Source: Trichobilharzia szidati (lineage: Eukaryota > Platyhelminthes > Trematoda > Strigeidida > Schistosomatidae). Taken from it: DNA of 64,000 bases. Within the stretch, counting starts at the first letter, position 1, and every line of letters begins with the position of its first letter. The notes beneath the pieces were generated by a model. The model was not told the DNA's origin. It made no database searches and saw only the letters and a list, made by a program, of their open reading frames with translations. Position numbers and translations under genes: made by a program. The DNA lies in NCBI GenBank assembly GCA_944472155.2, contig OX235279.1:157564199-157628198 (forward strand). The letters are read 5' to 3'. Below, piece by piece: positions 24,001 through 34,559 of this stretch.

Positions 24001-24073
24001 TGAAGTGAACCCCCGTTATAGATCCCAGGTTACTAGCCAAACTTGTTTTTCTGTATATTCATCTCACGTATAG
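18083..24073 (+). CDS. WDR53: WD-repeat protein 53 homologue
   Basis: A beta-propeller scaffold protein; WDR53 is reported as a DDB1-CUL4 substrate-receptor candidate. Exons 18083-18361, 18409-18855, 21964-22197, 23787-23948 and probably 24029-24073 join at phase 0 throughout and give about 388 residues. Introns are 47 bp, 3.1 kb, 1.6 kb and 80 bp. Visible features: GHTEAVTSLSLSDHLLASGS (repeat 1), VNEEKVNSID and LASADGTGAVQIIDL, the family motif KFRPGRPWQLVSGG.D, an acidic/Ser-rich insert, GHQGGVSTIHF..DTLLISGGKDESIYVWN, and GEEVNAF near the end. The order matches human WDR53. The last exon (..QTCFSVY..) resembles the known C-terminus but lies at the edge of an RTE fragment; without it the frame runs on to a stop at 24006. 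Starts 13 nt after EMC5. Confidence 0.9.
18856..20200 (+). other. WDR53 intron 3, unique-looking part
   Basis: The first 1.3 kb of the 3.1-kb intron, from donor GTAAGT at 18856. No coding match or repeat signature recognised. Confidence 0.55.
20203..21745 (-). mobile_element. RTE-B fragment in WDR53 intron 3 (internally deleted)
   Basis: Antisense to the host gene. From right to left it matches RTE-B endonuclease 3' sequence (about 21450-21745, cf. 47750-48000), an RT fragment (VPPRTFINRIKQLYGN..., about 21030-21100; C-terminal ..DCLLPLTTFLIV) and the tail (GGGCTTTGGCGGCACAC region). Heavily decayed with an internal deletion. Confidence 0.8.
22300..22590 (+). mobile_element. RTE-A fragment in WDR53 intron 4
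   Basis: Contains the RTE-A C-terminal region in decayed form: RGRVYCEAVCSVFLYDC and a following WLLRVEEVKRILVFHHR-like run (about 22395-22500), as in 33790-33905. Confidence 0.75.
22600..23757 (-). mobile_element. RTE-B fragment in WDR53 intron 4
   Basis: Tail signature GAGTGGAACATAAGGCTTCA at about 22611; RT fragment with NRKLIKVLEVKTGIQQDYLL at about 23400-23480, matching the full-length copy. It reaches to within about 30 bp of the exon-4 acceptor (23785-23786), so retroelement sequence nearly abuts the exon. Confidence 0.8.
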
Positions 24074-24074
24074 G

Positions 24075-24720
24075 CTAATGCATAACAGAACTGAACTACA
24101 CCGACTCCTGGCTGAAAGACAGGCAATGGAATGGTTGGGCGTGTTGACCAGTTCACTAATTTGGGAAGTTGCATCAGCCCTAATTGATTGCCTGATTGCG
24201 GACGGAATTTCAGCGCGGATACAAAAGGTGTTTGCCAGTTTCTGCCGTCTCTAGCGTAGACGTGATATCTAGCTATCAATCAAAAGAAAGCTCAGCAGCT
24301 CTTGTCGCCAATCGTTCTGGTGATGAGACATGGTCGTTAAAAGTGTAAAATTTGAGTAGGCTTGCTGTATTCGACCAAAGGATGTTAAGGGGTATAATAT
24401 AGTGAATATTAAAACCAGGGGTGTCGATTGTTAGGTGAGGACGGTAAATTATTCGATGAAGTTGTATGGGTGAATTGATTAAGGTGGTTAGAACACGTGT
24501 TGTACATGCTATGCCAACCCCTCCCTCGACGAGCAGTATTAGCTAAGATATGATTAGGCTGAAAGAGAGTGCCATCAGTTCACTAAGACTGCCTGTTGAT
24601 AAGAGCCATACTGGGAGGAATAAAACTGCCTTTTTGTTATCTTCAGGATGCTAAGAAGCAAATGACTGCAGAGTATGGATATAGTTCAAAATCGTCTTTC
24701 TCAGTGGCTCAGACGCACTC
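24075..24720 (+). mobile_element. RTE-A fragment just after WDR53
   Basis: Decayed RTE-A RT C-terminus: VDQFTNLGSCISPN, then DGISARIQKVF, a VYCSA-like region lost, and the end region with TRRAVLAK, as at 33640-34180. It begins directly after the WDR53 stop and may provide its 3' UTR. An AATAAA lies at 24619-24624. Confidence 0.75.
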
Positions 24721-25149
24721 ACCCACGTATTTATCAAACCCCTAGGGTTTTTCTTGTTATCGTTCTTTCTCCCCCGCATTTCTGCTGATTATAGTTCTTT
24801 TTAATCTTTATTTTCTCTTCCTCTGTGTGCTACACCTCTCTGGAAAGTTCTGTGTGGTTGTAGACTGAGTGCTTGCTGATGAGAATATGCCTAACAAACA
24901 CCAATCATCATCGATAGGAGAAACATAGGGAGGGTTGTCTCTGATTCACCTGAAAAGCATTGTTTCAACCACAAGCGACTACACAGATGATGTCAAAGAC
25001 AACCGGGATCAGGAAAGCGGTACATTTATTTATTACTCTAGAATGTGTGTGGGGATCTACTGTACTTAATCAGCACAAGTGGCAAGATCAGGGTTTTGTA
25101 GAAAACTAGTGTCAAATTAGCGCCTCTTAAATAGTTCAGAGACTTGATG
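24721..25149. other. Intergenic, no gene seen
   Basis: CT-rich and AT-rich sequence; part may be RTE-A 3' UTR (24740-24850 has the typical CTTCTC.TTT.TCTTCC texture). Confidence 0.4.
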
Positions 25150-25445
25150 AGTTACATAAGCATATCCACCAGCTTGCTGTAAACCTTCATCAATGGCTGC
25201 TTTCTCTTGAAACTGAAGATCAGATGGCCAGAGACGATCGACAACAAAGAACGGCAATGGACCTGTGATTCAACCATCATATATGCAGAAGACAAATAAG
25301 ATGTATGGATCGGACCCGTATAGGTGTTGCACGGTGACATGGAGTAGGTGAAGGCCTATGCGTAACCACGAAGGCAGCGAACAGAGTGAAACGGCTATCC
25401 ACCTAAGCTGGAGCCCTGTGTTCCACTCGAAATCCAAGGGGATTA
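25150..25445 (+). mobile_element. RTE-B 3'-end fragment, diverged
   Basis: Ends in GCTGGAGCCCTGTGTTCCAC then TCGAAATCCAAGGGGATTAT, an RTE-B terminus. Upstream there is a diverged segment with ACTGAAGATCAGATGGCCAG as in the copies at 55620 and 63555. Confidence 0.65.
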
Positions 25446-25469
25446 TAGTTTGCGTGTGTGTAATCAATG

Positions 25470-26105
25470 AGTGGTTATGGAACTCTCAGCTAATTATCGT
25501 CGTCGTCGTAGTTTAGACACCTGTACTTTATTATATCTACAAAGCTTTACTTGGTTATTTTATCCGTGTTCTATTGCCTTTTGACTAAATTAGGAATACT
25601 CTGCTTGCTTTCGTGGTTATCATTCTCTTTTATTCTCCCTTTTTCATGTTCTCATTTGAATTTTACGGAGTTATAACATCTTTTTCTGTGGTTAAATTAG
25701 TAATAGTTAAATTTCATTAAGGCTTTTCTCAGTTATGTATAACCCCTTTATATATATTAAATTTAAACCAATGATAGTTTTTTTCTGAAGTGAGTGATTG
25801 CATTATGCAGATGAATTGTAATAATAGTGTTTTGATAATTATCAGTGATAACAACATTAACAGGTAAAATTGGTGCAATGACACAAAGAGTTATTAATAA
25901 GGATGCTTAATGGCAGTGTATGTATATGAGATCTGTGATTGTGCAAGAATTTAAGGTAAGAGAGAAACTTGCAAATTTCAAGTGCCTAAATATTTTGTAA
26001 ATGATATATCCTTGGCTGTAAGTAAACACAACTTCTAAACTTGAATTTGATACTTCTCAGACTATTTCATCGTTAGTTTTATGCAACAGGCTTATGTCGT
26101 ACATA
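25470..26105. other. Intergenic, no gene seen
   Basis: AT-rich; nothing recognised. Confidence 0.5.
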
Positions 26106-26109
26106 TGGA

Positions 26110-26312
26110 ACATAAAGCTCAAAGCTTCATAAGTTTCAGTAGCGATGATGTGGTTGCTAGTCACGCCAAACCTACCATCGTTTCATGGCTTACTACCGAC
26201 TGCTGGTAGATGATGCGGTGAATTGGGGGGGGGGGTGCGTATGCTGCTAGGGATCGAAGTTTCACTTCCCGTGCTACAGCTGCCGAGTGGTTAACCATTG
26301 AACCACGAACTC
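26110..26312 (-). repeat. SINE-like repeat, family II, copy 1
   Basis: On the minus strand the run CGTGGTTCAATGGTTAACC resembles a pol III A box (TGGTTCAATGG) and ACTTCGATCCC resembles a B box. A run of about 13 G sits inside at 26226. The distal part (AAGCTTCATAAGTTTCAGTA) aligns with 57210-57230, the second copy. Confidence 0.55.
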
Positions 26313-26889
26313 TTTTTGAGCACCAGATATGTATATGTATGCATTTTAGAATATTGTTAATTAATATATGTGTAGAAGTAACTATTCAATTGAAGAAATA
26401 AAGCTGGTTTTTTCAAAGGATTATCATATGCCTTTTAAAAAATATAATTGTGTGTTATGCTTCGAAATTTTCTCTCACTTTTACACTTTGTTGTAGAAAG
26501 TGAAAAAAGTGCAAAGGTAGATTTGTCAATCATATGACAGACAAACGCAATCGCACACGTTCTTATATCTGTTAAACTTTATTATAACTTATAGAGCGAA
26601 CATACACATTTTACTGTTAGGTAATTATCAAAATTACCGGTGTGTGCAATATTCAATCTTTTCATCTTTTTCTTATCCTAATTCTTCTTTTGGACAAAGT
26701 GTGAATCAGTCTGAAAGCATTCTGGTCTTGTCGCTTGCACTCCTTGTCTGGCAGTGTGTTGTTATTGTTGCTAACATTTCAAGAAGATCGAATTCCACCC
26801 GCCCTCACCCATACCAGGTGGTTCGTGAGAGCCATGCTCGATGGATTCAATCACTCTCTATGAACCCTTAGATCCATCAAGGTTTTTAT
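26313..26889. other. Intergenic, no gene seen
   Basis: AT-rich; no recognised feature. Confidence 0.45.
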
Positions 26890-27125
26890 TATTCTGTGTA
26901 CTGACTGATTGACTGGTTTCAACATAGAACTTTGCACCGATGTGCAGCAGTTTGAGTCGCCACACTTCACACAAAGTACAAGAAGAAAGTAAAAAGAAAT
27001 GCAAAATAGAGATATAAGTCAAAAAGAATAGTAATATCGAAGAACAGTATAGTTTTATTGGATATTCTAAGTCACAAGGAGTGGATACATCTGCGGCATT
27101 GTGTATACACTTATTCCTTCTCAAT
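26890..27125 (-). mobile_element. RTE-A 3'-UTR fragment
   Basis: The minus strand carries the RTE-A end: a GCTGCACATCGGTGCAAAGT run then TCTATGTTGAAACCAG, as at 34430-34460, preceded by the CT-rich 3' region and followed by a short CAGTCAGT-type tail. Confidence 0.75.
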
Positions 27126-27189
27126 ATATATTTGTGTACTTTTGGTGAAGTTTGACAACTTGAAGTGCTTCAAGTTCTACGTTGATAGA

Positions 27190-27440
27190 ATGTTAGTTAG
27201 TTAGTCAGTCAGTACCAACCATAGACTAACTGACTGACTAATTTTCAATACAAAAGTACACCTGTTTAACCTCCCACGCCTGTCCATATAAGACACACAC
27301 AAAGGTAGATAAATGAGAGACAGAGTAAATCGAAAGCAGAAATGCAGTGGAGAAACAACAGTTACCTGTTGGTTTAGTGGGTATGTGAGATCATGCAAAA
27401 AGAGTGAATGTTTCTGCACCATTGAGAACGACAATTAGCT
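27190..27440 (-). mobile_element. RTE-A 3'-UTR fragment
   Basis: A second minus-strand RTE-A end, with a TACCTTTGTGTGTGTCTTAT region and a terminal GTCAGTCAG tail, arranged in the same direction as the fragment at 26890-27125. Confidence 0.65.
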
Positions 27441-28405
27441 ATAGCCCAGAGCCAATGAATTTAAACACTTTGAGAACGCTGAATCAGTCAGGCTGTCTTT
27501 ATTGCATGTATGTACTCGAATTGATGTCCCTCTTTCTTCAATGTTTGTACGTATATGTATTTCAATTTAAACTTATTGTTGATTTCAAGTATTAGCCTAA
27601 CTAAATTCACAATTTCTGTGTTTAATTTCTCCCATTTACTCATGGGTTCGATCACTGTCTAGGTACTGGATTTGTCTGTCGAATGAACTATCAGCACCGT
27701 CAGTATGCAAAGTCTTCTTCCGCTTCCTATTTTTTATATTTTCTGTGTGTTATAAATAAAATTGAGTTTAAATGATGATTCGCAAATGTGATATTCCTTT
27801 GTTTTTTGTACATTCTACTTTGACATTTCTAGGTTGGTATGTTGTGGTGTTCCCGTTTATTTGTGTGTGCATAACCTTTTTGCCATTTTTATCTATTTTT
27901 GATATTAATTAAGATATCCATACGTATATGTACACATGAATAACTGTCTACGTTAAAATATTTATCAATCGTTATGTACATGTATTGTAAATATGTATAT
28001 GTAAGACCTTTTTATTTTTTGTTTTTCTACCGAGTTTATAAACTTTTTACTATCTGTACAGTATTTATTTGTTGAACATGTTAGTTAAGCTGTTAATTTG
28101 TTTTCTTCTAATAACCCGGCTTCTATTATTGTTAGTATCTCATGAAACCTGTATGTAAGGTCTAAGTTGGCTGTCGGTCATGTAAGGAGGTGCAAACTGT
28201 CGTCTGGCTAGCGTACTTGAGGCTTTCGGTAACGCATTTTGAAATATTTGCCATTGCTGCAGATGCATTCGCAGTTAGTAATCTCTGAGACCATTCAGTC
28301 CCGAAGTAAGCGGATAAAATTGTTGGTTGTCATTTGTATTCTAATTGTTATCATATAAACCACGCATATTGATTGAATACATACAGAGATTGAAACTTAA
28401 GTTAG
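27441..28405. other. Intergenic, no gene seen
   Basis: AT-rich and rich in TATGTA runs; no coding signal. Confidence 0.5.
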
Positions 28406-30277
28406 GTGGTGTGTCCTGTGGCTGCGAAGCGTAGGCACTTTGCTTTAAATCAATGTTATTACGGTAGTTGTAATGCATCACGTGTCTAACTGTATGAACT
28501 TCATATTGGAGCATTTAACCTCAGGAATCCCTGCTAAATTGTACTACAGGCATCAGTCTGTCATCTCGAGTAACAGATGTACGCTTTGTTTTGGAGAAAC
28601 GCATACAATTCCGGAGTGTGGTTATTCACTTGCTCCAAGGACTGAATTTGAAAAATTCCCTCGGATGTCAGGTCATTCTCGGTTAGTTTGCGAGGACAAG
28701 CACGTGTAGGGATAACATTGAGTGATAGGGCAGAAAAATCACTTCTTTACTGGATCCCAGTAGATAGTCGTATGTGTGAGGTGCGTGTGGACGCGTCCGT
28801 TAGAAGAAGGAAGGATCGCTCTACCCGCCGTTGTCTATTCCCAGTCTTTGATTACGCCTCCAACAGACTGCAGATAGGATGAACTAAGGGAAGACTTCTA
28901 CCTGAAACTGTCTAATTTGCTGCAAAAAGCAAAACGTATAGATATAGTTGTTTTAGCAGGCGACTTCAATGCCCAAGTAGGAAAGTTGTGCCAGACTGAG
29001 AAGTATGTAGGTGGTACCTATGGAGTGCCCTGCCGACAACGGTGATCGTCTTCTACAGTTCTGTCCAGACAATCATCTGTCTCTAGTCAGCGCTAACTGT
29101 AGGCACAAAGAGAGACATTGTGTAGCCTGGCGACCTCCATCACCAAATCAACGCTTGACTCAGGTAGACCACATAGCGACAGGGTACCGTTGACGAAGGT
29201 TGGTAGAAGACTGCCGCTTTTCCTGCAGCACGTGCGTAGACTCCAATCACGCCCTGGTTCGCGCACGTTTATGCATACGTCTAAACGGACAGAAAAATTC
29301 TTGGCAGTGAAGCAGTTAGGTCCCCAACTAGATCAAGGCACTGAGACCCTATTCAAGGAAGAAATAGCGAGACTAGTATCTGTGGTCGACAGCAAGCCTC
29401 CTCCTGAGGAAGTCTGGCTGGCGCAACGTACAATTAGCTGTATACGCAACTGTAAAGGCTATTGATAATAAGCTGAAACCAAAAGTTTGTGAGAGCCAGT
29501 GGATTTCTACCACCTCATCCGAATTATATATATTATTAATTGATTGACGCAAGAAGACTGATTCCAGCGAGCTCCGAATATGATGCAGAGCGAAAGCTGC
29601 TCAAACGTAAACTAACATGAAGTCTTCGCAACGACCGTGAACAGCGGTGAGTGACAAAATCATGAGAGAGGGAAAAGGCATCGGCAATAGGTAACACCAA
29701 CCAACTATTTAGACTTATCAGGGGAACAGGTGGCAAAATGTAAGTGATAAGTGAAACAATCTCCGAGAAAATGGCATTATGATTAGCTGTTAAGGTAGAT
29801 GGCTCGAAGGTTGGATAGAACACTTTGAGGAGCAATTTAACTGGCCTACGACCACACTCAACTTACCCGGCATCCAACATTTCTCTGATCGGGATATAGA
29901 CACAGGTCTTCCATCCCTAACTCAGGTTACAAAAGTTGTCGCTAGTCTTGAAAGAGGCAAAGCAGTGGAACCTGACGGCATAACTCCAGGTGTCTAAGGA
30001 CGCTGGAGACAGTCTTCTGTCTTCGTTAACTAAGGTACTAAGCAGTGACCGAGAATCAGAAGTAGTCCCGTCAACCTGGTGTAAGTCATTGATTATCACG
30101 ATACACAAGAAGGGAGACAAATCTTCTTGTGATAATAACATGAAGATTAGCTGAACCAATATGGTATCTATAGTTCAATGATTAATAATGTTGTGTAGCC
30201 CAAGTGGCGCACGGTAGACACAAACACAAGAGAATCAGGCAAGCGTTTGACCAGGAAGAGGATGCATTGATCATGTC
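28406..30277 (+). repeat. Dispersed near-identical copy of the array unit
   Basis: Matches tandem units with an offset of 22,358 bp from unit 4 and only a handful of differences (for example a GATAGGG for GATAGAG near 28730 and GTAGATGG for GTAGACGG near 29800). It carries the C variant at 29550, as do array units 2 and 4. Confidence 0.92.
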
Positions 30278-31665
30278 TTCATCCTTCGAGAAATTCTGTA
30301 TTATGTGCATACCTACTGGATTCCCATAATCGGCGTATTACTTCACCTGAGAGCGGCATTTGTTTTCATCGAACGAGAGTTACTATTTTGTTGTCTGGCT
30401 GTGAATGGAATGCTGAGGAAATTTATCTTATTGATCAAAGCAATCGACTTGAACTCTTACAGGTAGGTAAGTGCCTACGGATAGTTGTTTTCTAAAGTGC
30501 CGATCACAACCAGTAATCTCTTTCTGGGATGCCCAATCCCAATACTATTAAATTTCATTTTAGATGTACTAATAGACTTAACCCTAAGTGACTTCAGCGA
30601 CTCAGGAATTGACTTTTTACCAGGGAATAGTAGTCTCGTTGACTTAGAATATGCAGATGATACAGTCCTTCTATGTGAACGTGGTGACAAAATACAGTCT
30701 TCTGAATGCCTTGTTCTGAGCAGTAATCTCCGAATGTCAGGTATGCGATTGCTCCCGTCGAATGTAAGATGATAAGGCTTCAGGACTGGGCTATATAGAC
30801 TCCTAATTTACACATATGGAGTGAAGTGGTGGCTGAGTGCGTTGACCATTTCACTTATTTGGGGATTAGCAACAGCCAATCGCTGATGAAATCTCAGCAA
30901 GGATACAGAAGGTTCGTTTGGAATTTCTCAGCCAAGTATCGCCATCTACGGCTTAGTAGACGTGATATTCGGCTGGATATCGACCAATGGCCGGGTGTAC
31001 TGCTCATCAGTCCGTTCCTTTATGACTGGCTGTGAGACCTGGCTAATGAAAGTGGAAGATACGAAAAGGTTAACTGTCTTTGATCATAGGTGCCTGCATT
31101 CTATCTTCCGTGTTAGGTGGTATAATAGGGTGAGCAATATTGAGGCTAGCCATCGAGTGCTAGATAAGGAGGAAAAATCAATGGACGAATTTGTGATGTT
31201 ATACCGATTGAGATGGTTAAGACATGTATTGCTCATGCCTAGCCATCGTTTACCTCGACGTGGGCAATGTTGACTGACAAACGAACAGGCTGTAAAAGAG
31301 GCAGTAGTGCTCAAACCAAAACATGGCTTCATCAGTCAGCGAAGTCTACAATAGTTAGTTTGAGGCAGTCACGTAGGGAAGTGTAGACTCGCAGGTTGGG
31401 GTCCTCGGGATGGTAAAAACCAGAGGCTGGAGAAAATTGGTGGGTGATGTAGCTCAATAGCGCAGGTGTGTCCACTGCTTGTGACTTATTATATCGAATA
31501 AAATTATATTGTTCTTCCGTATTACTGTTCTTTGTGCCTCACACTTCTGTTGATGATCTCTGCTTTGAATCTCTCTTTGCTATCTTCTCTTGCATTGTGT
31601 GCTATATGGAAGGAGCGTAGCAACTCGAACTGTTACACTACAGTGCAAAGTCCTGTGTTGAAACC
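28406..31665 (+). mobile_element. RTE-A retrotransposon copy, long but decayed
   Basis: Continuous RTE-A homology: endonuclease (GDFNAQVG at about 28970), RT N-terminal part, RT core (30350-30770 with DLEYADDTVLL, the catalytic YADD at about 30650), C-terminal part (LRWLRHVLLMPSHRLPRRG, about 31210-31262) and the 3' UTR ending near 31665. Many frameshifts. The stretch 28406-30277 is nearly identical to the tandem-array unit, while the flanking stretches are homologous but much more diverged. Confidence 0.88.
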
Positions 31666-31934
31666 AGCCTGTCCCTTCATAAATCTTCACTACCTTTCAT
31701 CAAAACGATTTTTATCATTTTTGACAAGAGACACGCAATCTCATAGGCGTCGGACTGACTGACTGACTGACATACTAATTTTGGTCAGAAAGCTGACTTC
31801 CTTTAGAATGGGGTTGTTGTTTCACGTTCTCAATCCCCAGCTGCTTTACGTAATACATGTACAAATCTGTGATGAGTAATCCATATTCGGTGCTTAAGGT
31901 TGTAATTCTGAACGGAAACGTTTACTCGTATTCC

Positions 31935-32325
31935 CAGCTGACACATGACCGATCAAGTTGGAAAAGAGCTAGTGGTGGTCAAACCAAAACGTCACTGAAA
32001 TGCATGACAGTTAGTTTAAACCACTTTGGAAGGTGTAGACTGCCAGTCTGGTTGGGGTCCATGGGATGGTAAGAACCTATGAAGGCTGGATACAATTGGC
32101 GATATGGCTCGAAATCGTTGTTGTCATTGGCGGAAATGCATTCTCTTTTTGTGGTTTGTTATATCCAAAAAAACTCTACTGTTCTCCCATAATACTATTC
32201 TTTTCTTCACATTTCTGCTTATTGTGTCTCCTTCTTATCTTGTTAACCTCCTATGTGCTATATGGAGAGAGAGTGACAACTAGAAATGCTGCAAATATGT
32301 GCAAAGTTCTGTGTTGGAACTAGTC
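31935..32325 (+). mobile_element. RTE-A 3'-end fragment
   Basis: Begins in the C-terminal GGQTKTSLKCMTVSLNHFGRC region and ends with TGTGCAAAGTTCTGTGTTGG, the family terminus. A (GACT)n stretch lies just before it at about 31753. Confidence 0.82.
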
Positions 32326-32544
32326 AATCGCTGTCGAGTTATTATTGGTGCATAAAATCATAGAGTAGTGAAAATTTAACGAGAGGCTCTCTTGAGAACT
32401 GTTCTTGTTTAGATTGTCACAGCCGGTGAAGACTGTATATGCGACACAGAAACCAGTCTGCACGGATGAGGTGACTAAATTAGTAGGTAGAATACTGGAA
32501 ATATCACAATGACTAGTAACAGAATTATGCTTGACTCTGCTACG

Positions 32545-34478
32545 GTAGAGTTATGTATCTGTGTTGAATGGCTTCTTTGGTCACTGGGCCTGCCCAACCA
32601 AGTGAGACTATTTCTGAGAAAAATGGCTCCTTAATTAGCTCTCAGGATAGACGCCTCGAACGCTGGAAAGAACACTTTGAGGAACAATTTAACTTGCCTA
32701 CAGCCACACTGAGCCTCCCCGCCATCCAGCACACACCCGAATGGGATATAGACACTAGCCCGCCGTCTGTAAGTGAGGTAACAAAAGCTATCTGTAATCT
32801 GAAACGAGGCAAAGCGGCAGGACCCGACGGAATTATTCCGGAGGTGTTTAAATATGGAGGTGACATACTAGTATGTAGATCAGACTGGGGTAAGTCACTT
32901 ATTATACTTATTATTATATTCAAGAAGAGAGACAAGTCCTCATGCGATAATCATAGAGGAATCAGTCTAACGAACATAGTCTCTAAAATCCTAGACTGAG
33001 TAATCATGCACAGACTAACCAGAACTCGGGAGGAACAAACGAGGGAAAATCAAGCAGGCTTTAGGCGAGGTAAAGGGTGCATAGATCATATCTTCACTCT
33101 CTGACAGATCCTAGAACATAGACACACTTTTAGGCGTCCAACAATTGCCATATTTCTTGACTTGAAGGCGGCCTTCGACTCCGTGGATCGAGAGTTACTA
33201 TGGCAATGTTTGACTGTGAAGGGAGTGCCAAGAAAGTACATTGCACTAATCAAGGCACTCTACTCAAACTCACGTAGCCGTGTAAGGGCTTGTGGGGAAT
33301 TGTCATCTGAATTGATAACAACCAGTGGTGTCCGTCAAGGATGTCCACTTTCCCCATTTCTGTTTAACTTCATCATAGGTATGCTGATGGAAGTATCCTT
33401 AACTGAGCTTAACGACTTAGGAATCGACTTGTTACCAGGGAATAGTCTTATGGACTTAGAATATGCAGGTGACATAGTCCTGTTAGGGGATGATTTTGAC
33501 AAAATGCAGAGTCTTCTTAACACCTTGAGCAGCAATCTTCGTATGTTTGGCATGCGATTCGCCCCTGTAAAATGTAAGATGCTGCTATAGGAATGACTGG
33601 ACTACGTCAACTCCTAGCTTAGTGATAGGGAGTGAAGTGATAGAACATGTTGACCACTTCACCTATTTGGGAAGTTGTATCAGCACCAACGGATTGATTG
33701 ATTGGTGACGAAATCTCAGCACGGATCCAAAAAGCTCGGGCTGCTTTCGCTAACTTACACCATCTCTGGCGTAGGCGTGACATCCGACTATCAACCAAGG
33801 GACGTGTGTACTGCTCAGCAGTTCGCTCCGTCCTTCTCTATGGTGGTGAGACGTGGCCATTGAGAGCGGAAGACATGAAGAGATTGCCTGTTTTTGACCA
33901 CAGATGTTTACGATCTCTTTCTCGCGTTAGGTGGTATAATAAGGTAAGTAATGTTGACGTTAGGCGTAGAGTGTTGGGCAAAGAGGGAAAATCAATCGAC
34001 GAGGCTATAAAGTCACATAGATTGAGATGGCTAGGTCACGTGCTGCGCATGCCTAACCATCGCTTCCCCTGACGGGCATTAATAGCTGATATAGGTGCAG
34101 GTTGGAAAAGAGTAAGTGGTGGCCAAACAAAAACATGGCATCAATCCATGAAATCCCTGACAGTTAAACTGAGTCAGGTAGGGAGATGCAGACTTCCGGG
34201 TTGGGGCCCTCGGGACTCTAATAATCAATGGCTGGAGACAACAGGTGACATGGCTCAAAATCGTTGTCAATGGCTAGCGCAGATGTATTCAGTCTCTGTA
34301 ATCTTTCATATTCCTTTCTACCATTACTCATTCTGTTTCACTCTTATACTTGTCAAAACTCTATTGATTCTCTTCACTCATTTTCTTGTCTACCTTTGTG
34401 TGCTATCTGGAGCGTGGCAACTGGGACTGCTGCACTTCGGTGCCAAGTTCTATTTTGAATCCAGCCAGCAGCCTGCCA
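32545..34478 (+). pseudogene. RTE-A reverse transcriptase, 5'-truncated and broken
   Basis: The best-preserved RTE-A coding region here. Segments: SETISEKNGSLIS..RWKEHFEEQF, KRGKAAGPDGIIPE, a stop at 32998, then KAAFDSVDRELLWQ, SGVRQGCPLSPFLFNFI, LEYAGDIVLL, a frameshift near 33690 (TTGATTGATTGG duplication), then ISARIQKARAAFANL, RRRDIRLSTKGRVYCSAVR, LYGGETWPLR and [15 protein letters not shown]. The catalytic YADD is YAGD, removing an essential aspartate. The endonuclease half is absent, as expected for a 5'-truncated insertion. Confidence 0.88.
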
Positions 34479-34559
34479 AACCCCTGTTTGAAATCTAAAC
34501 CATACAAGGCCATGATGCAAAATGTTGAAACCGATCGTTTGGTTTTGCCTGGGATATTT

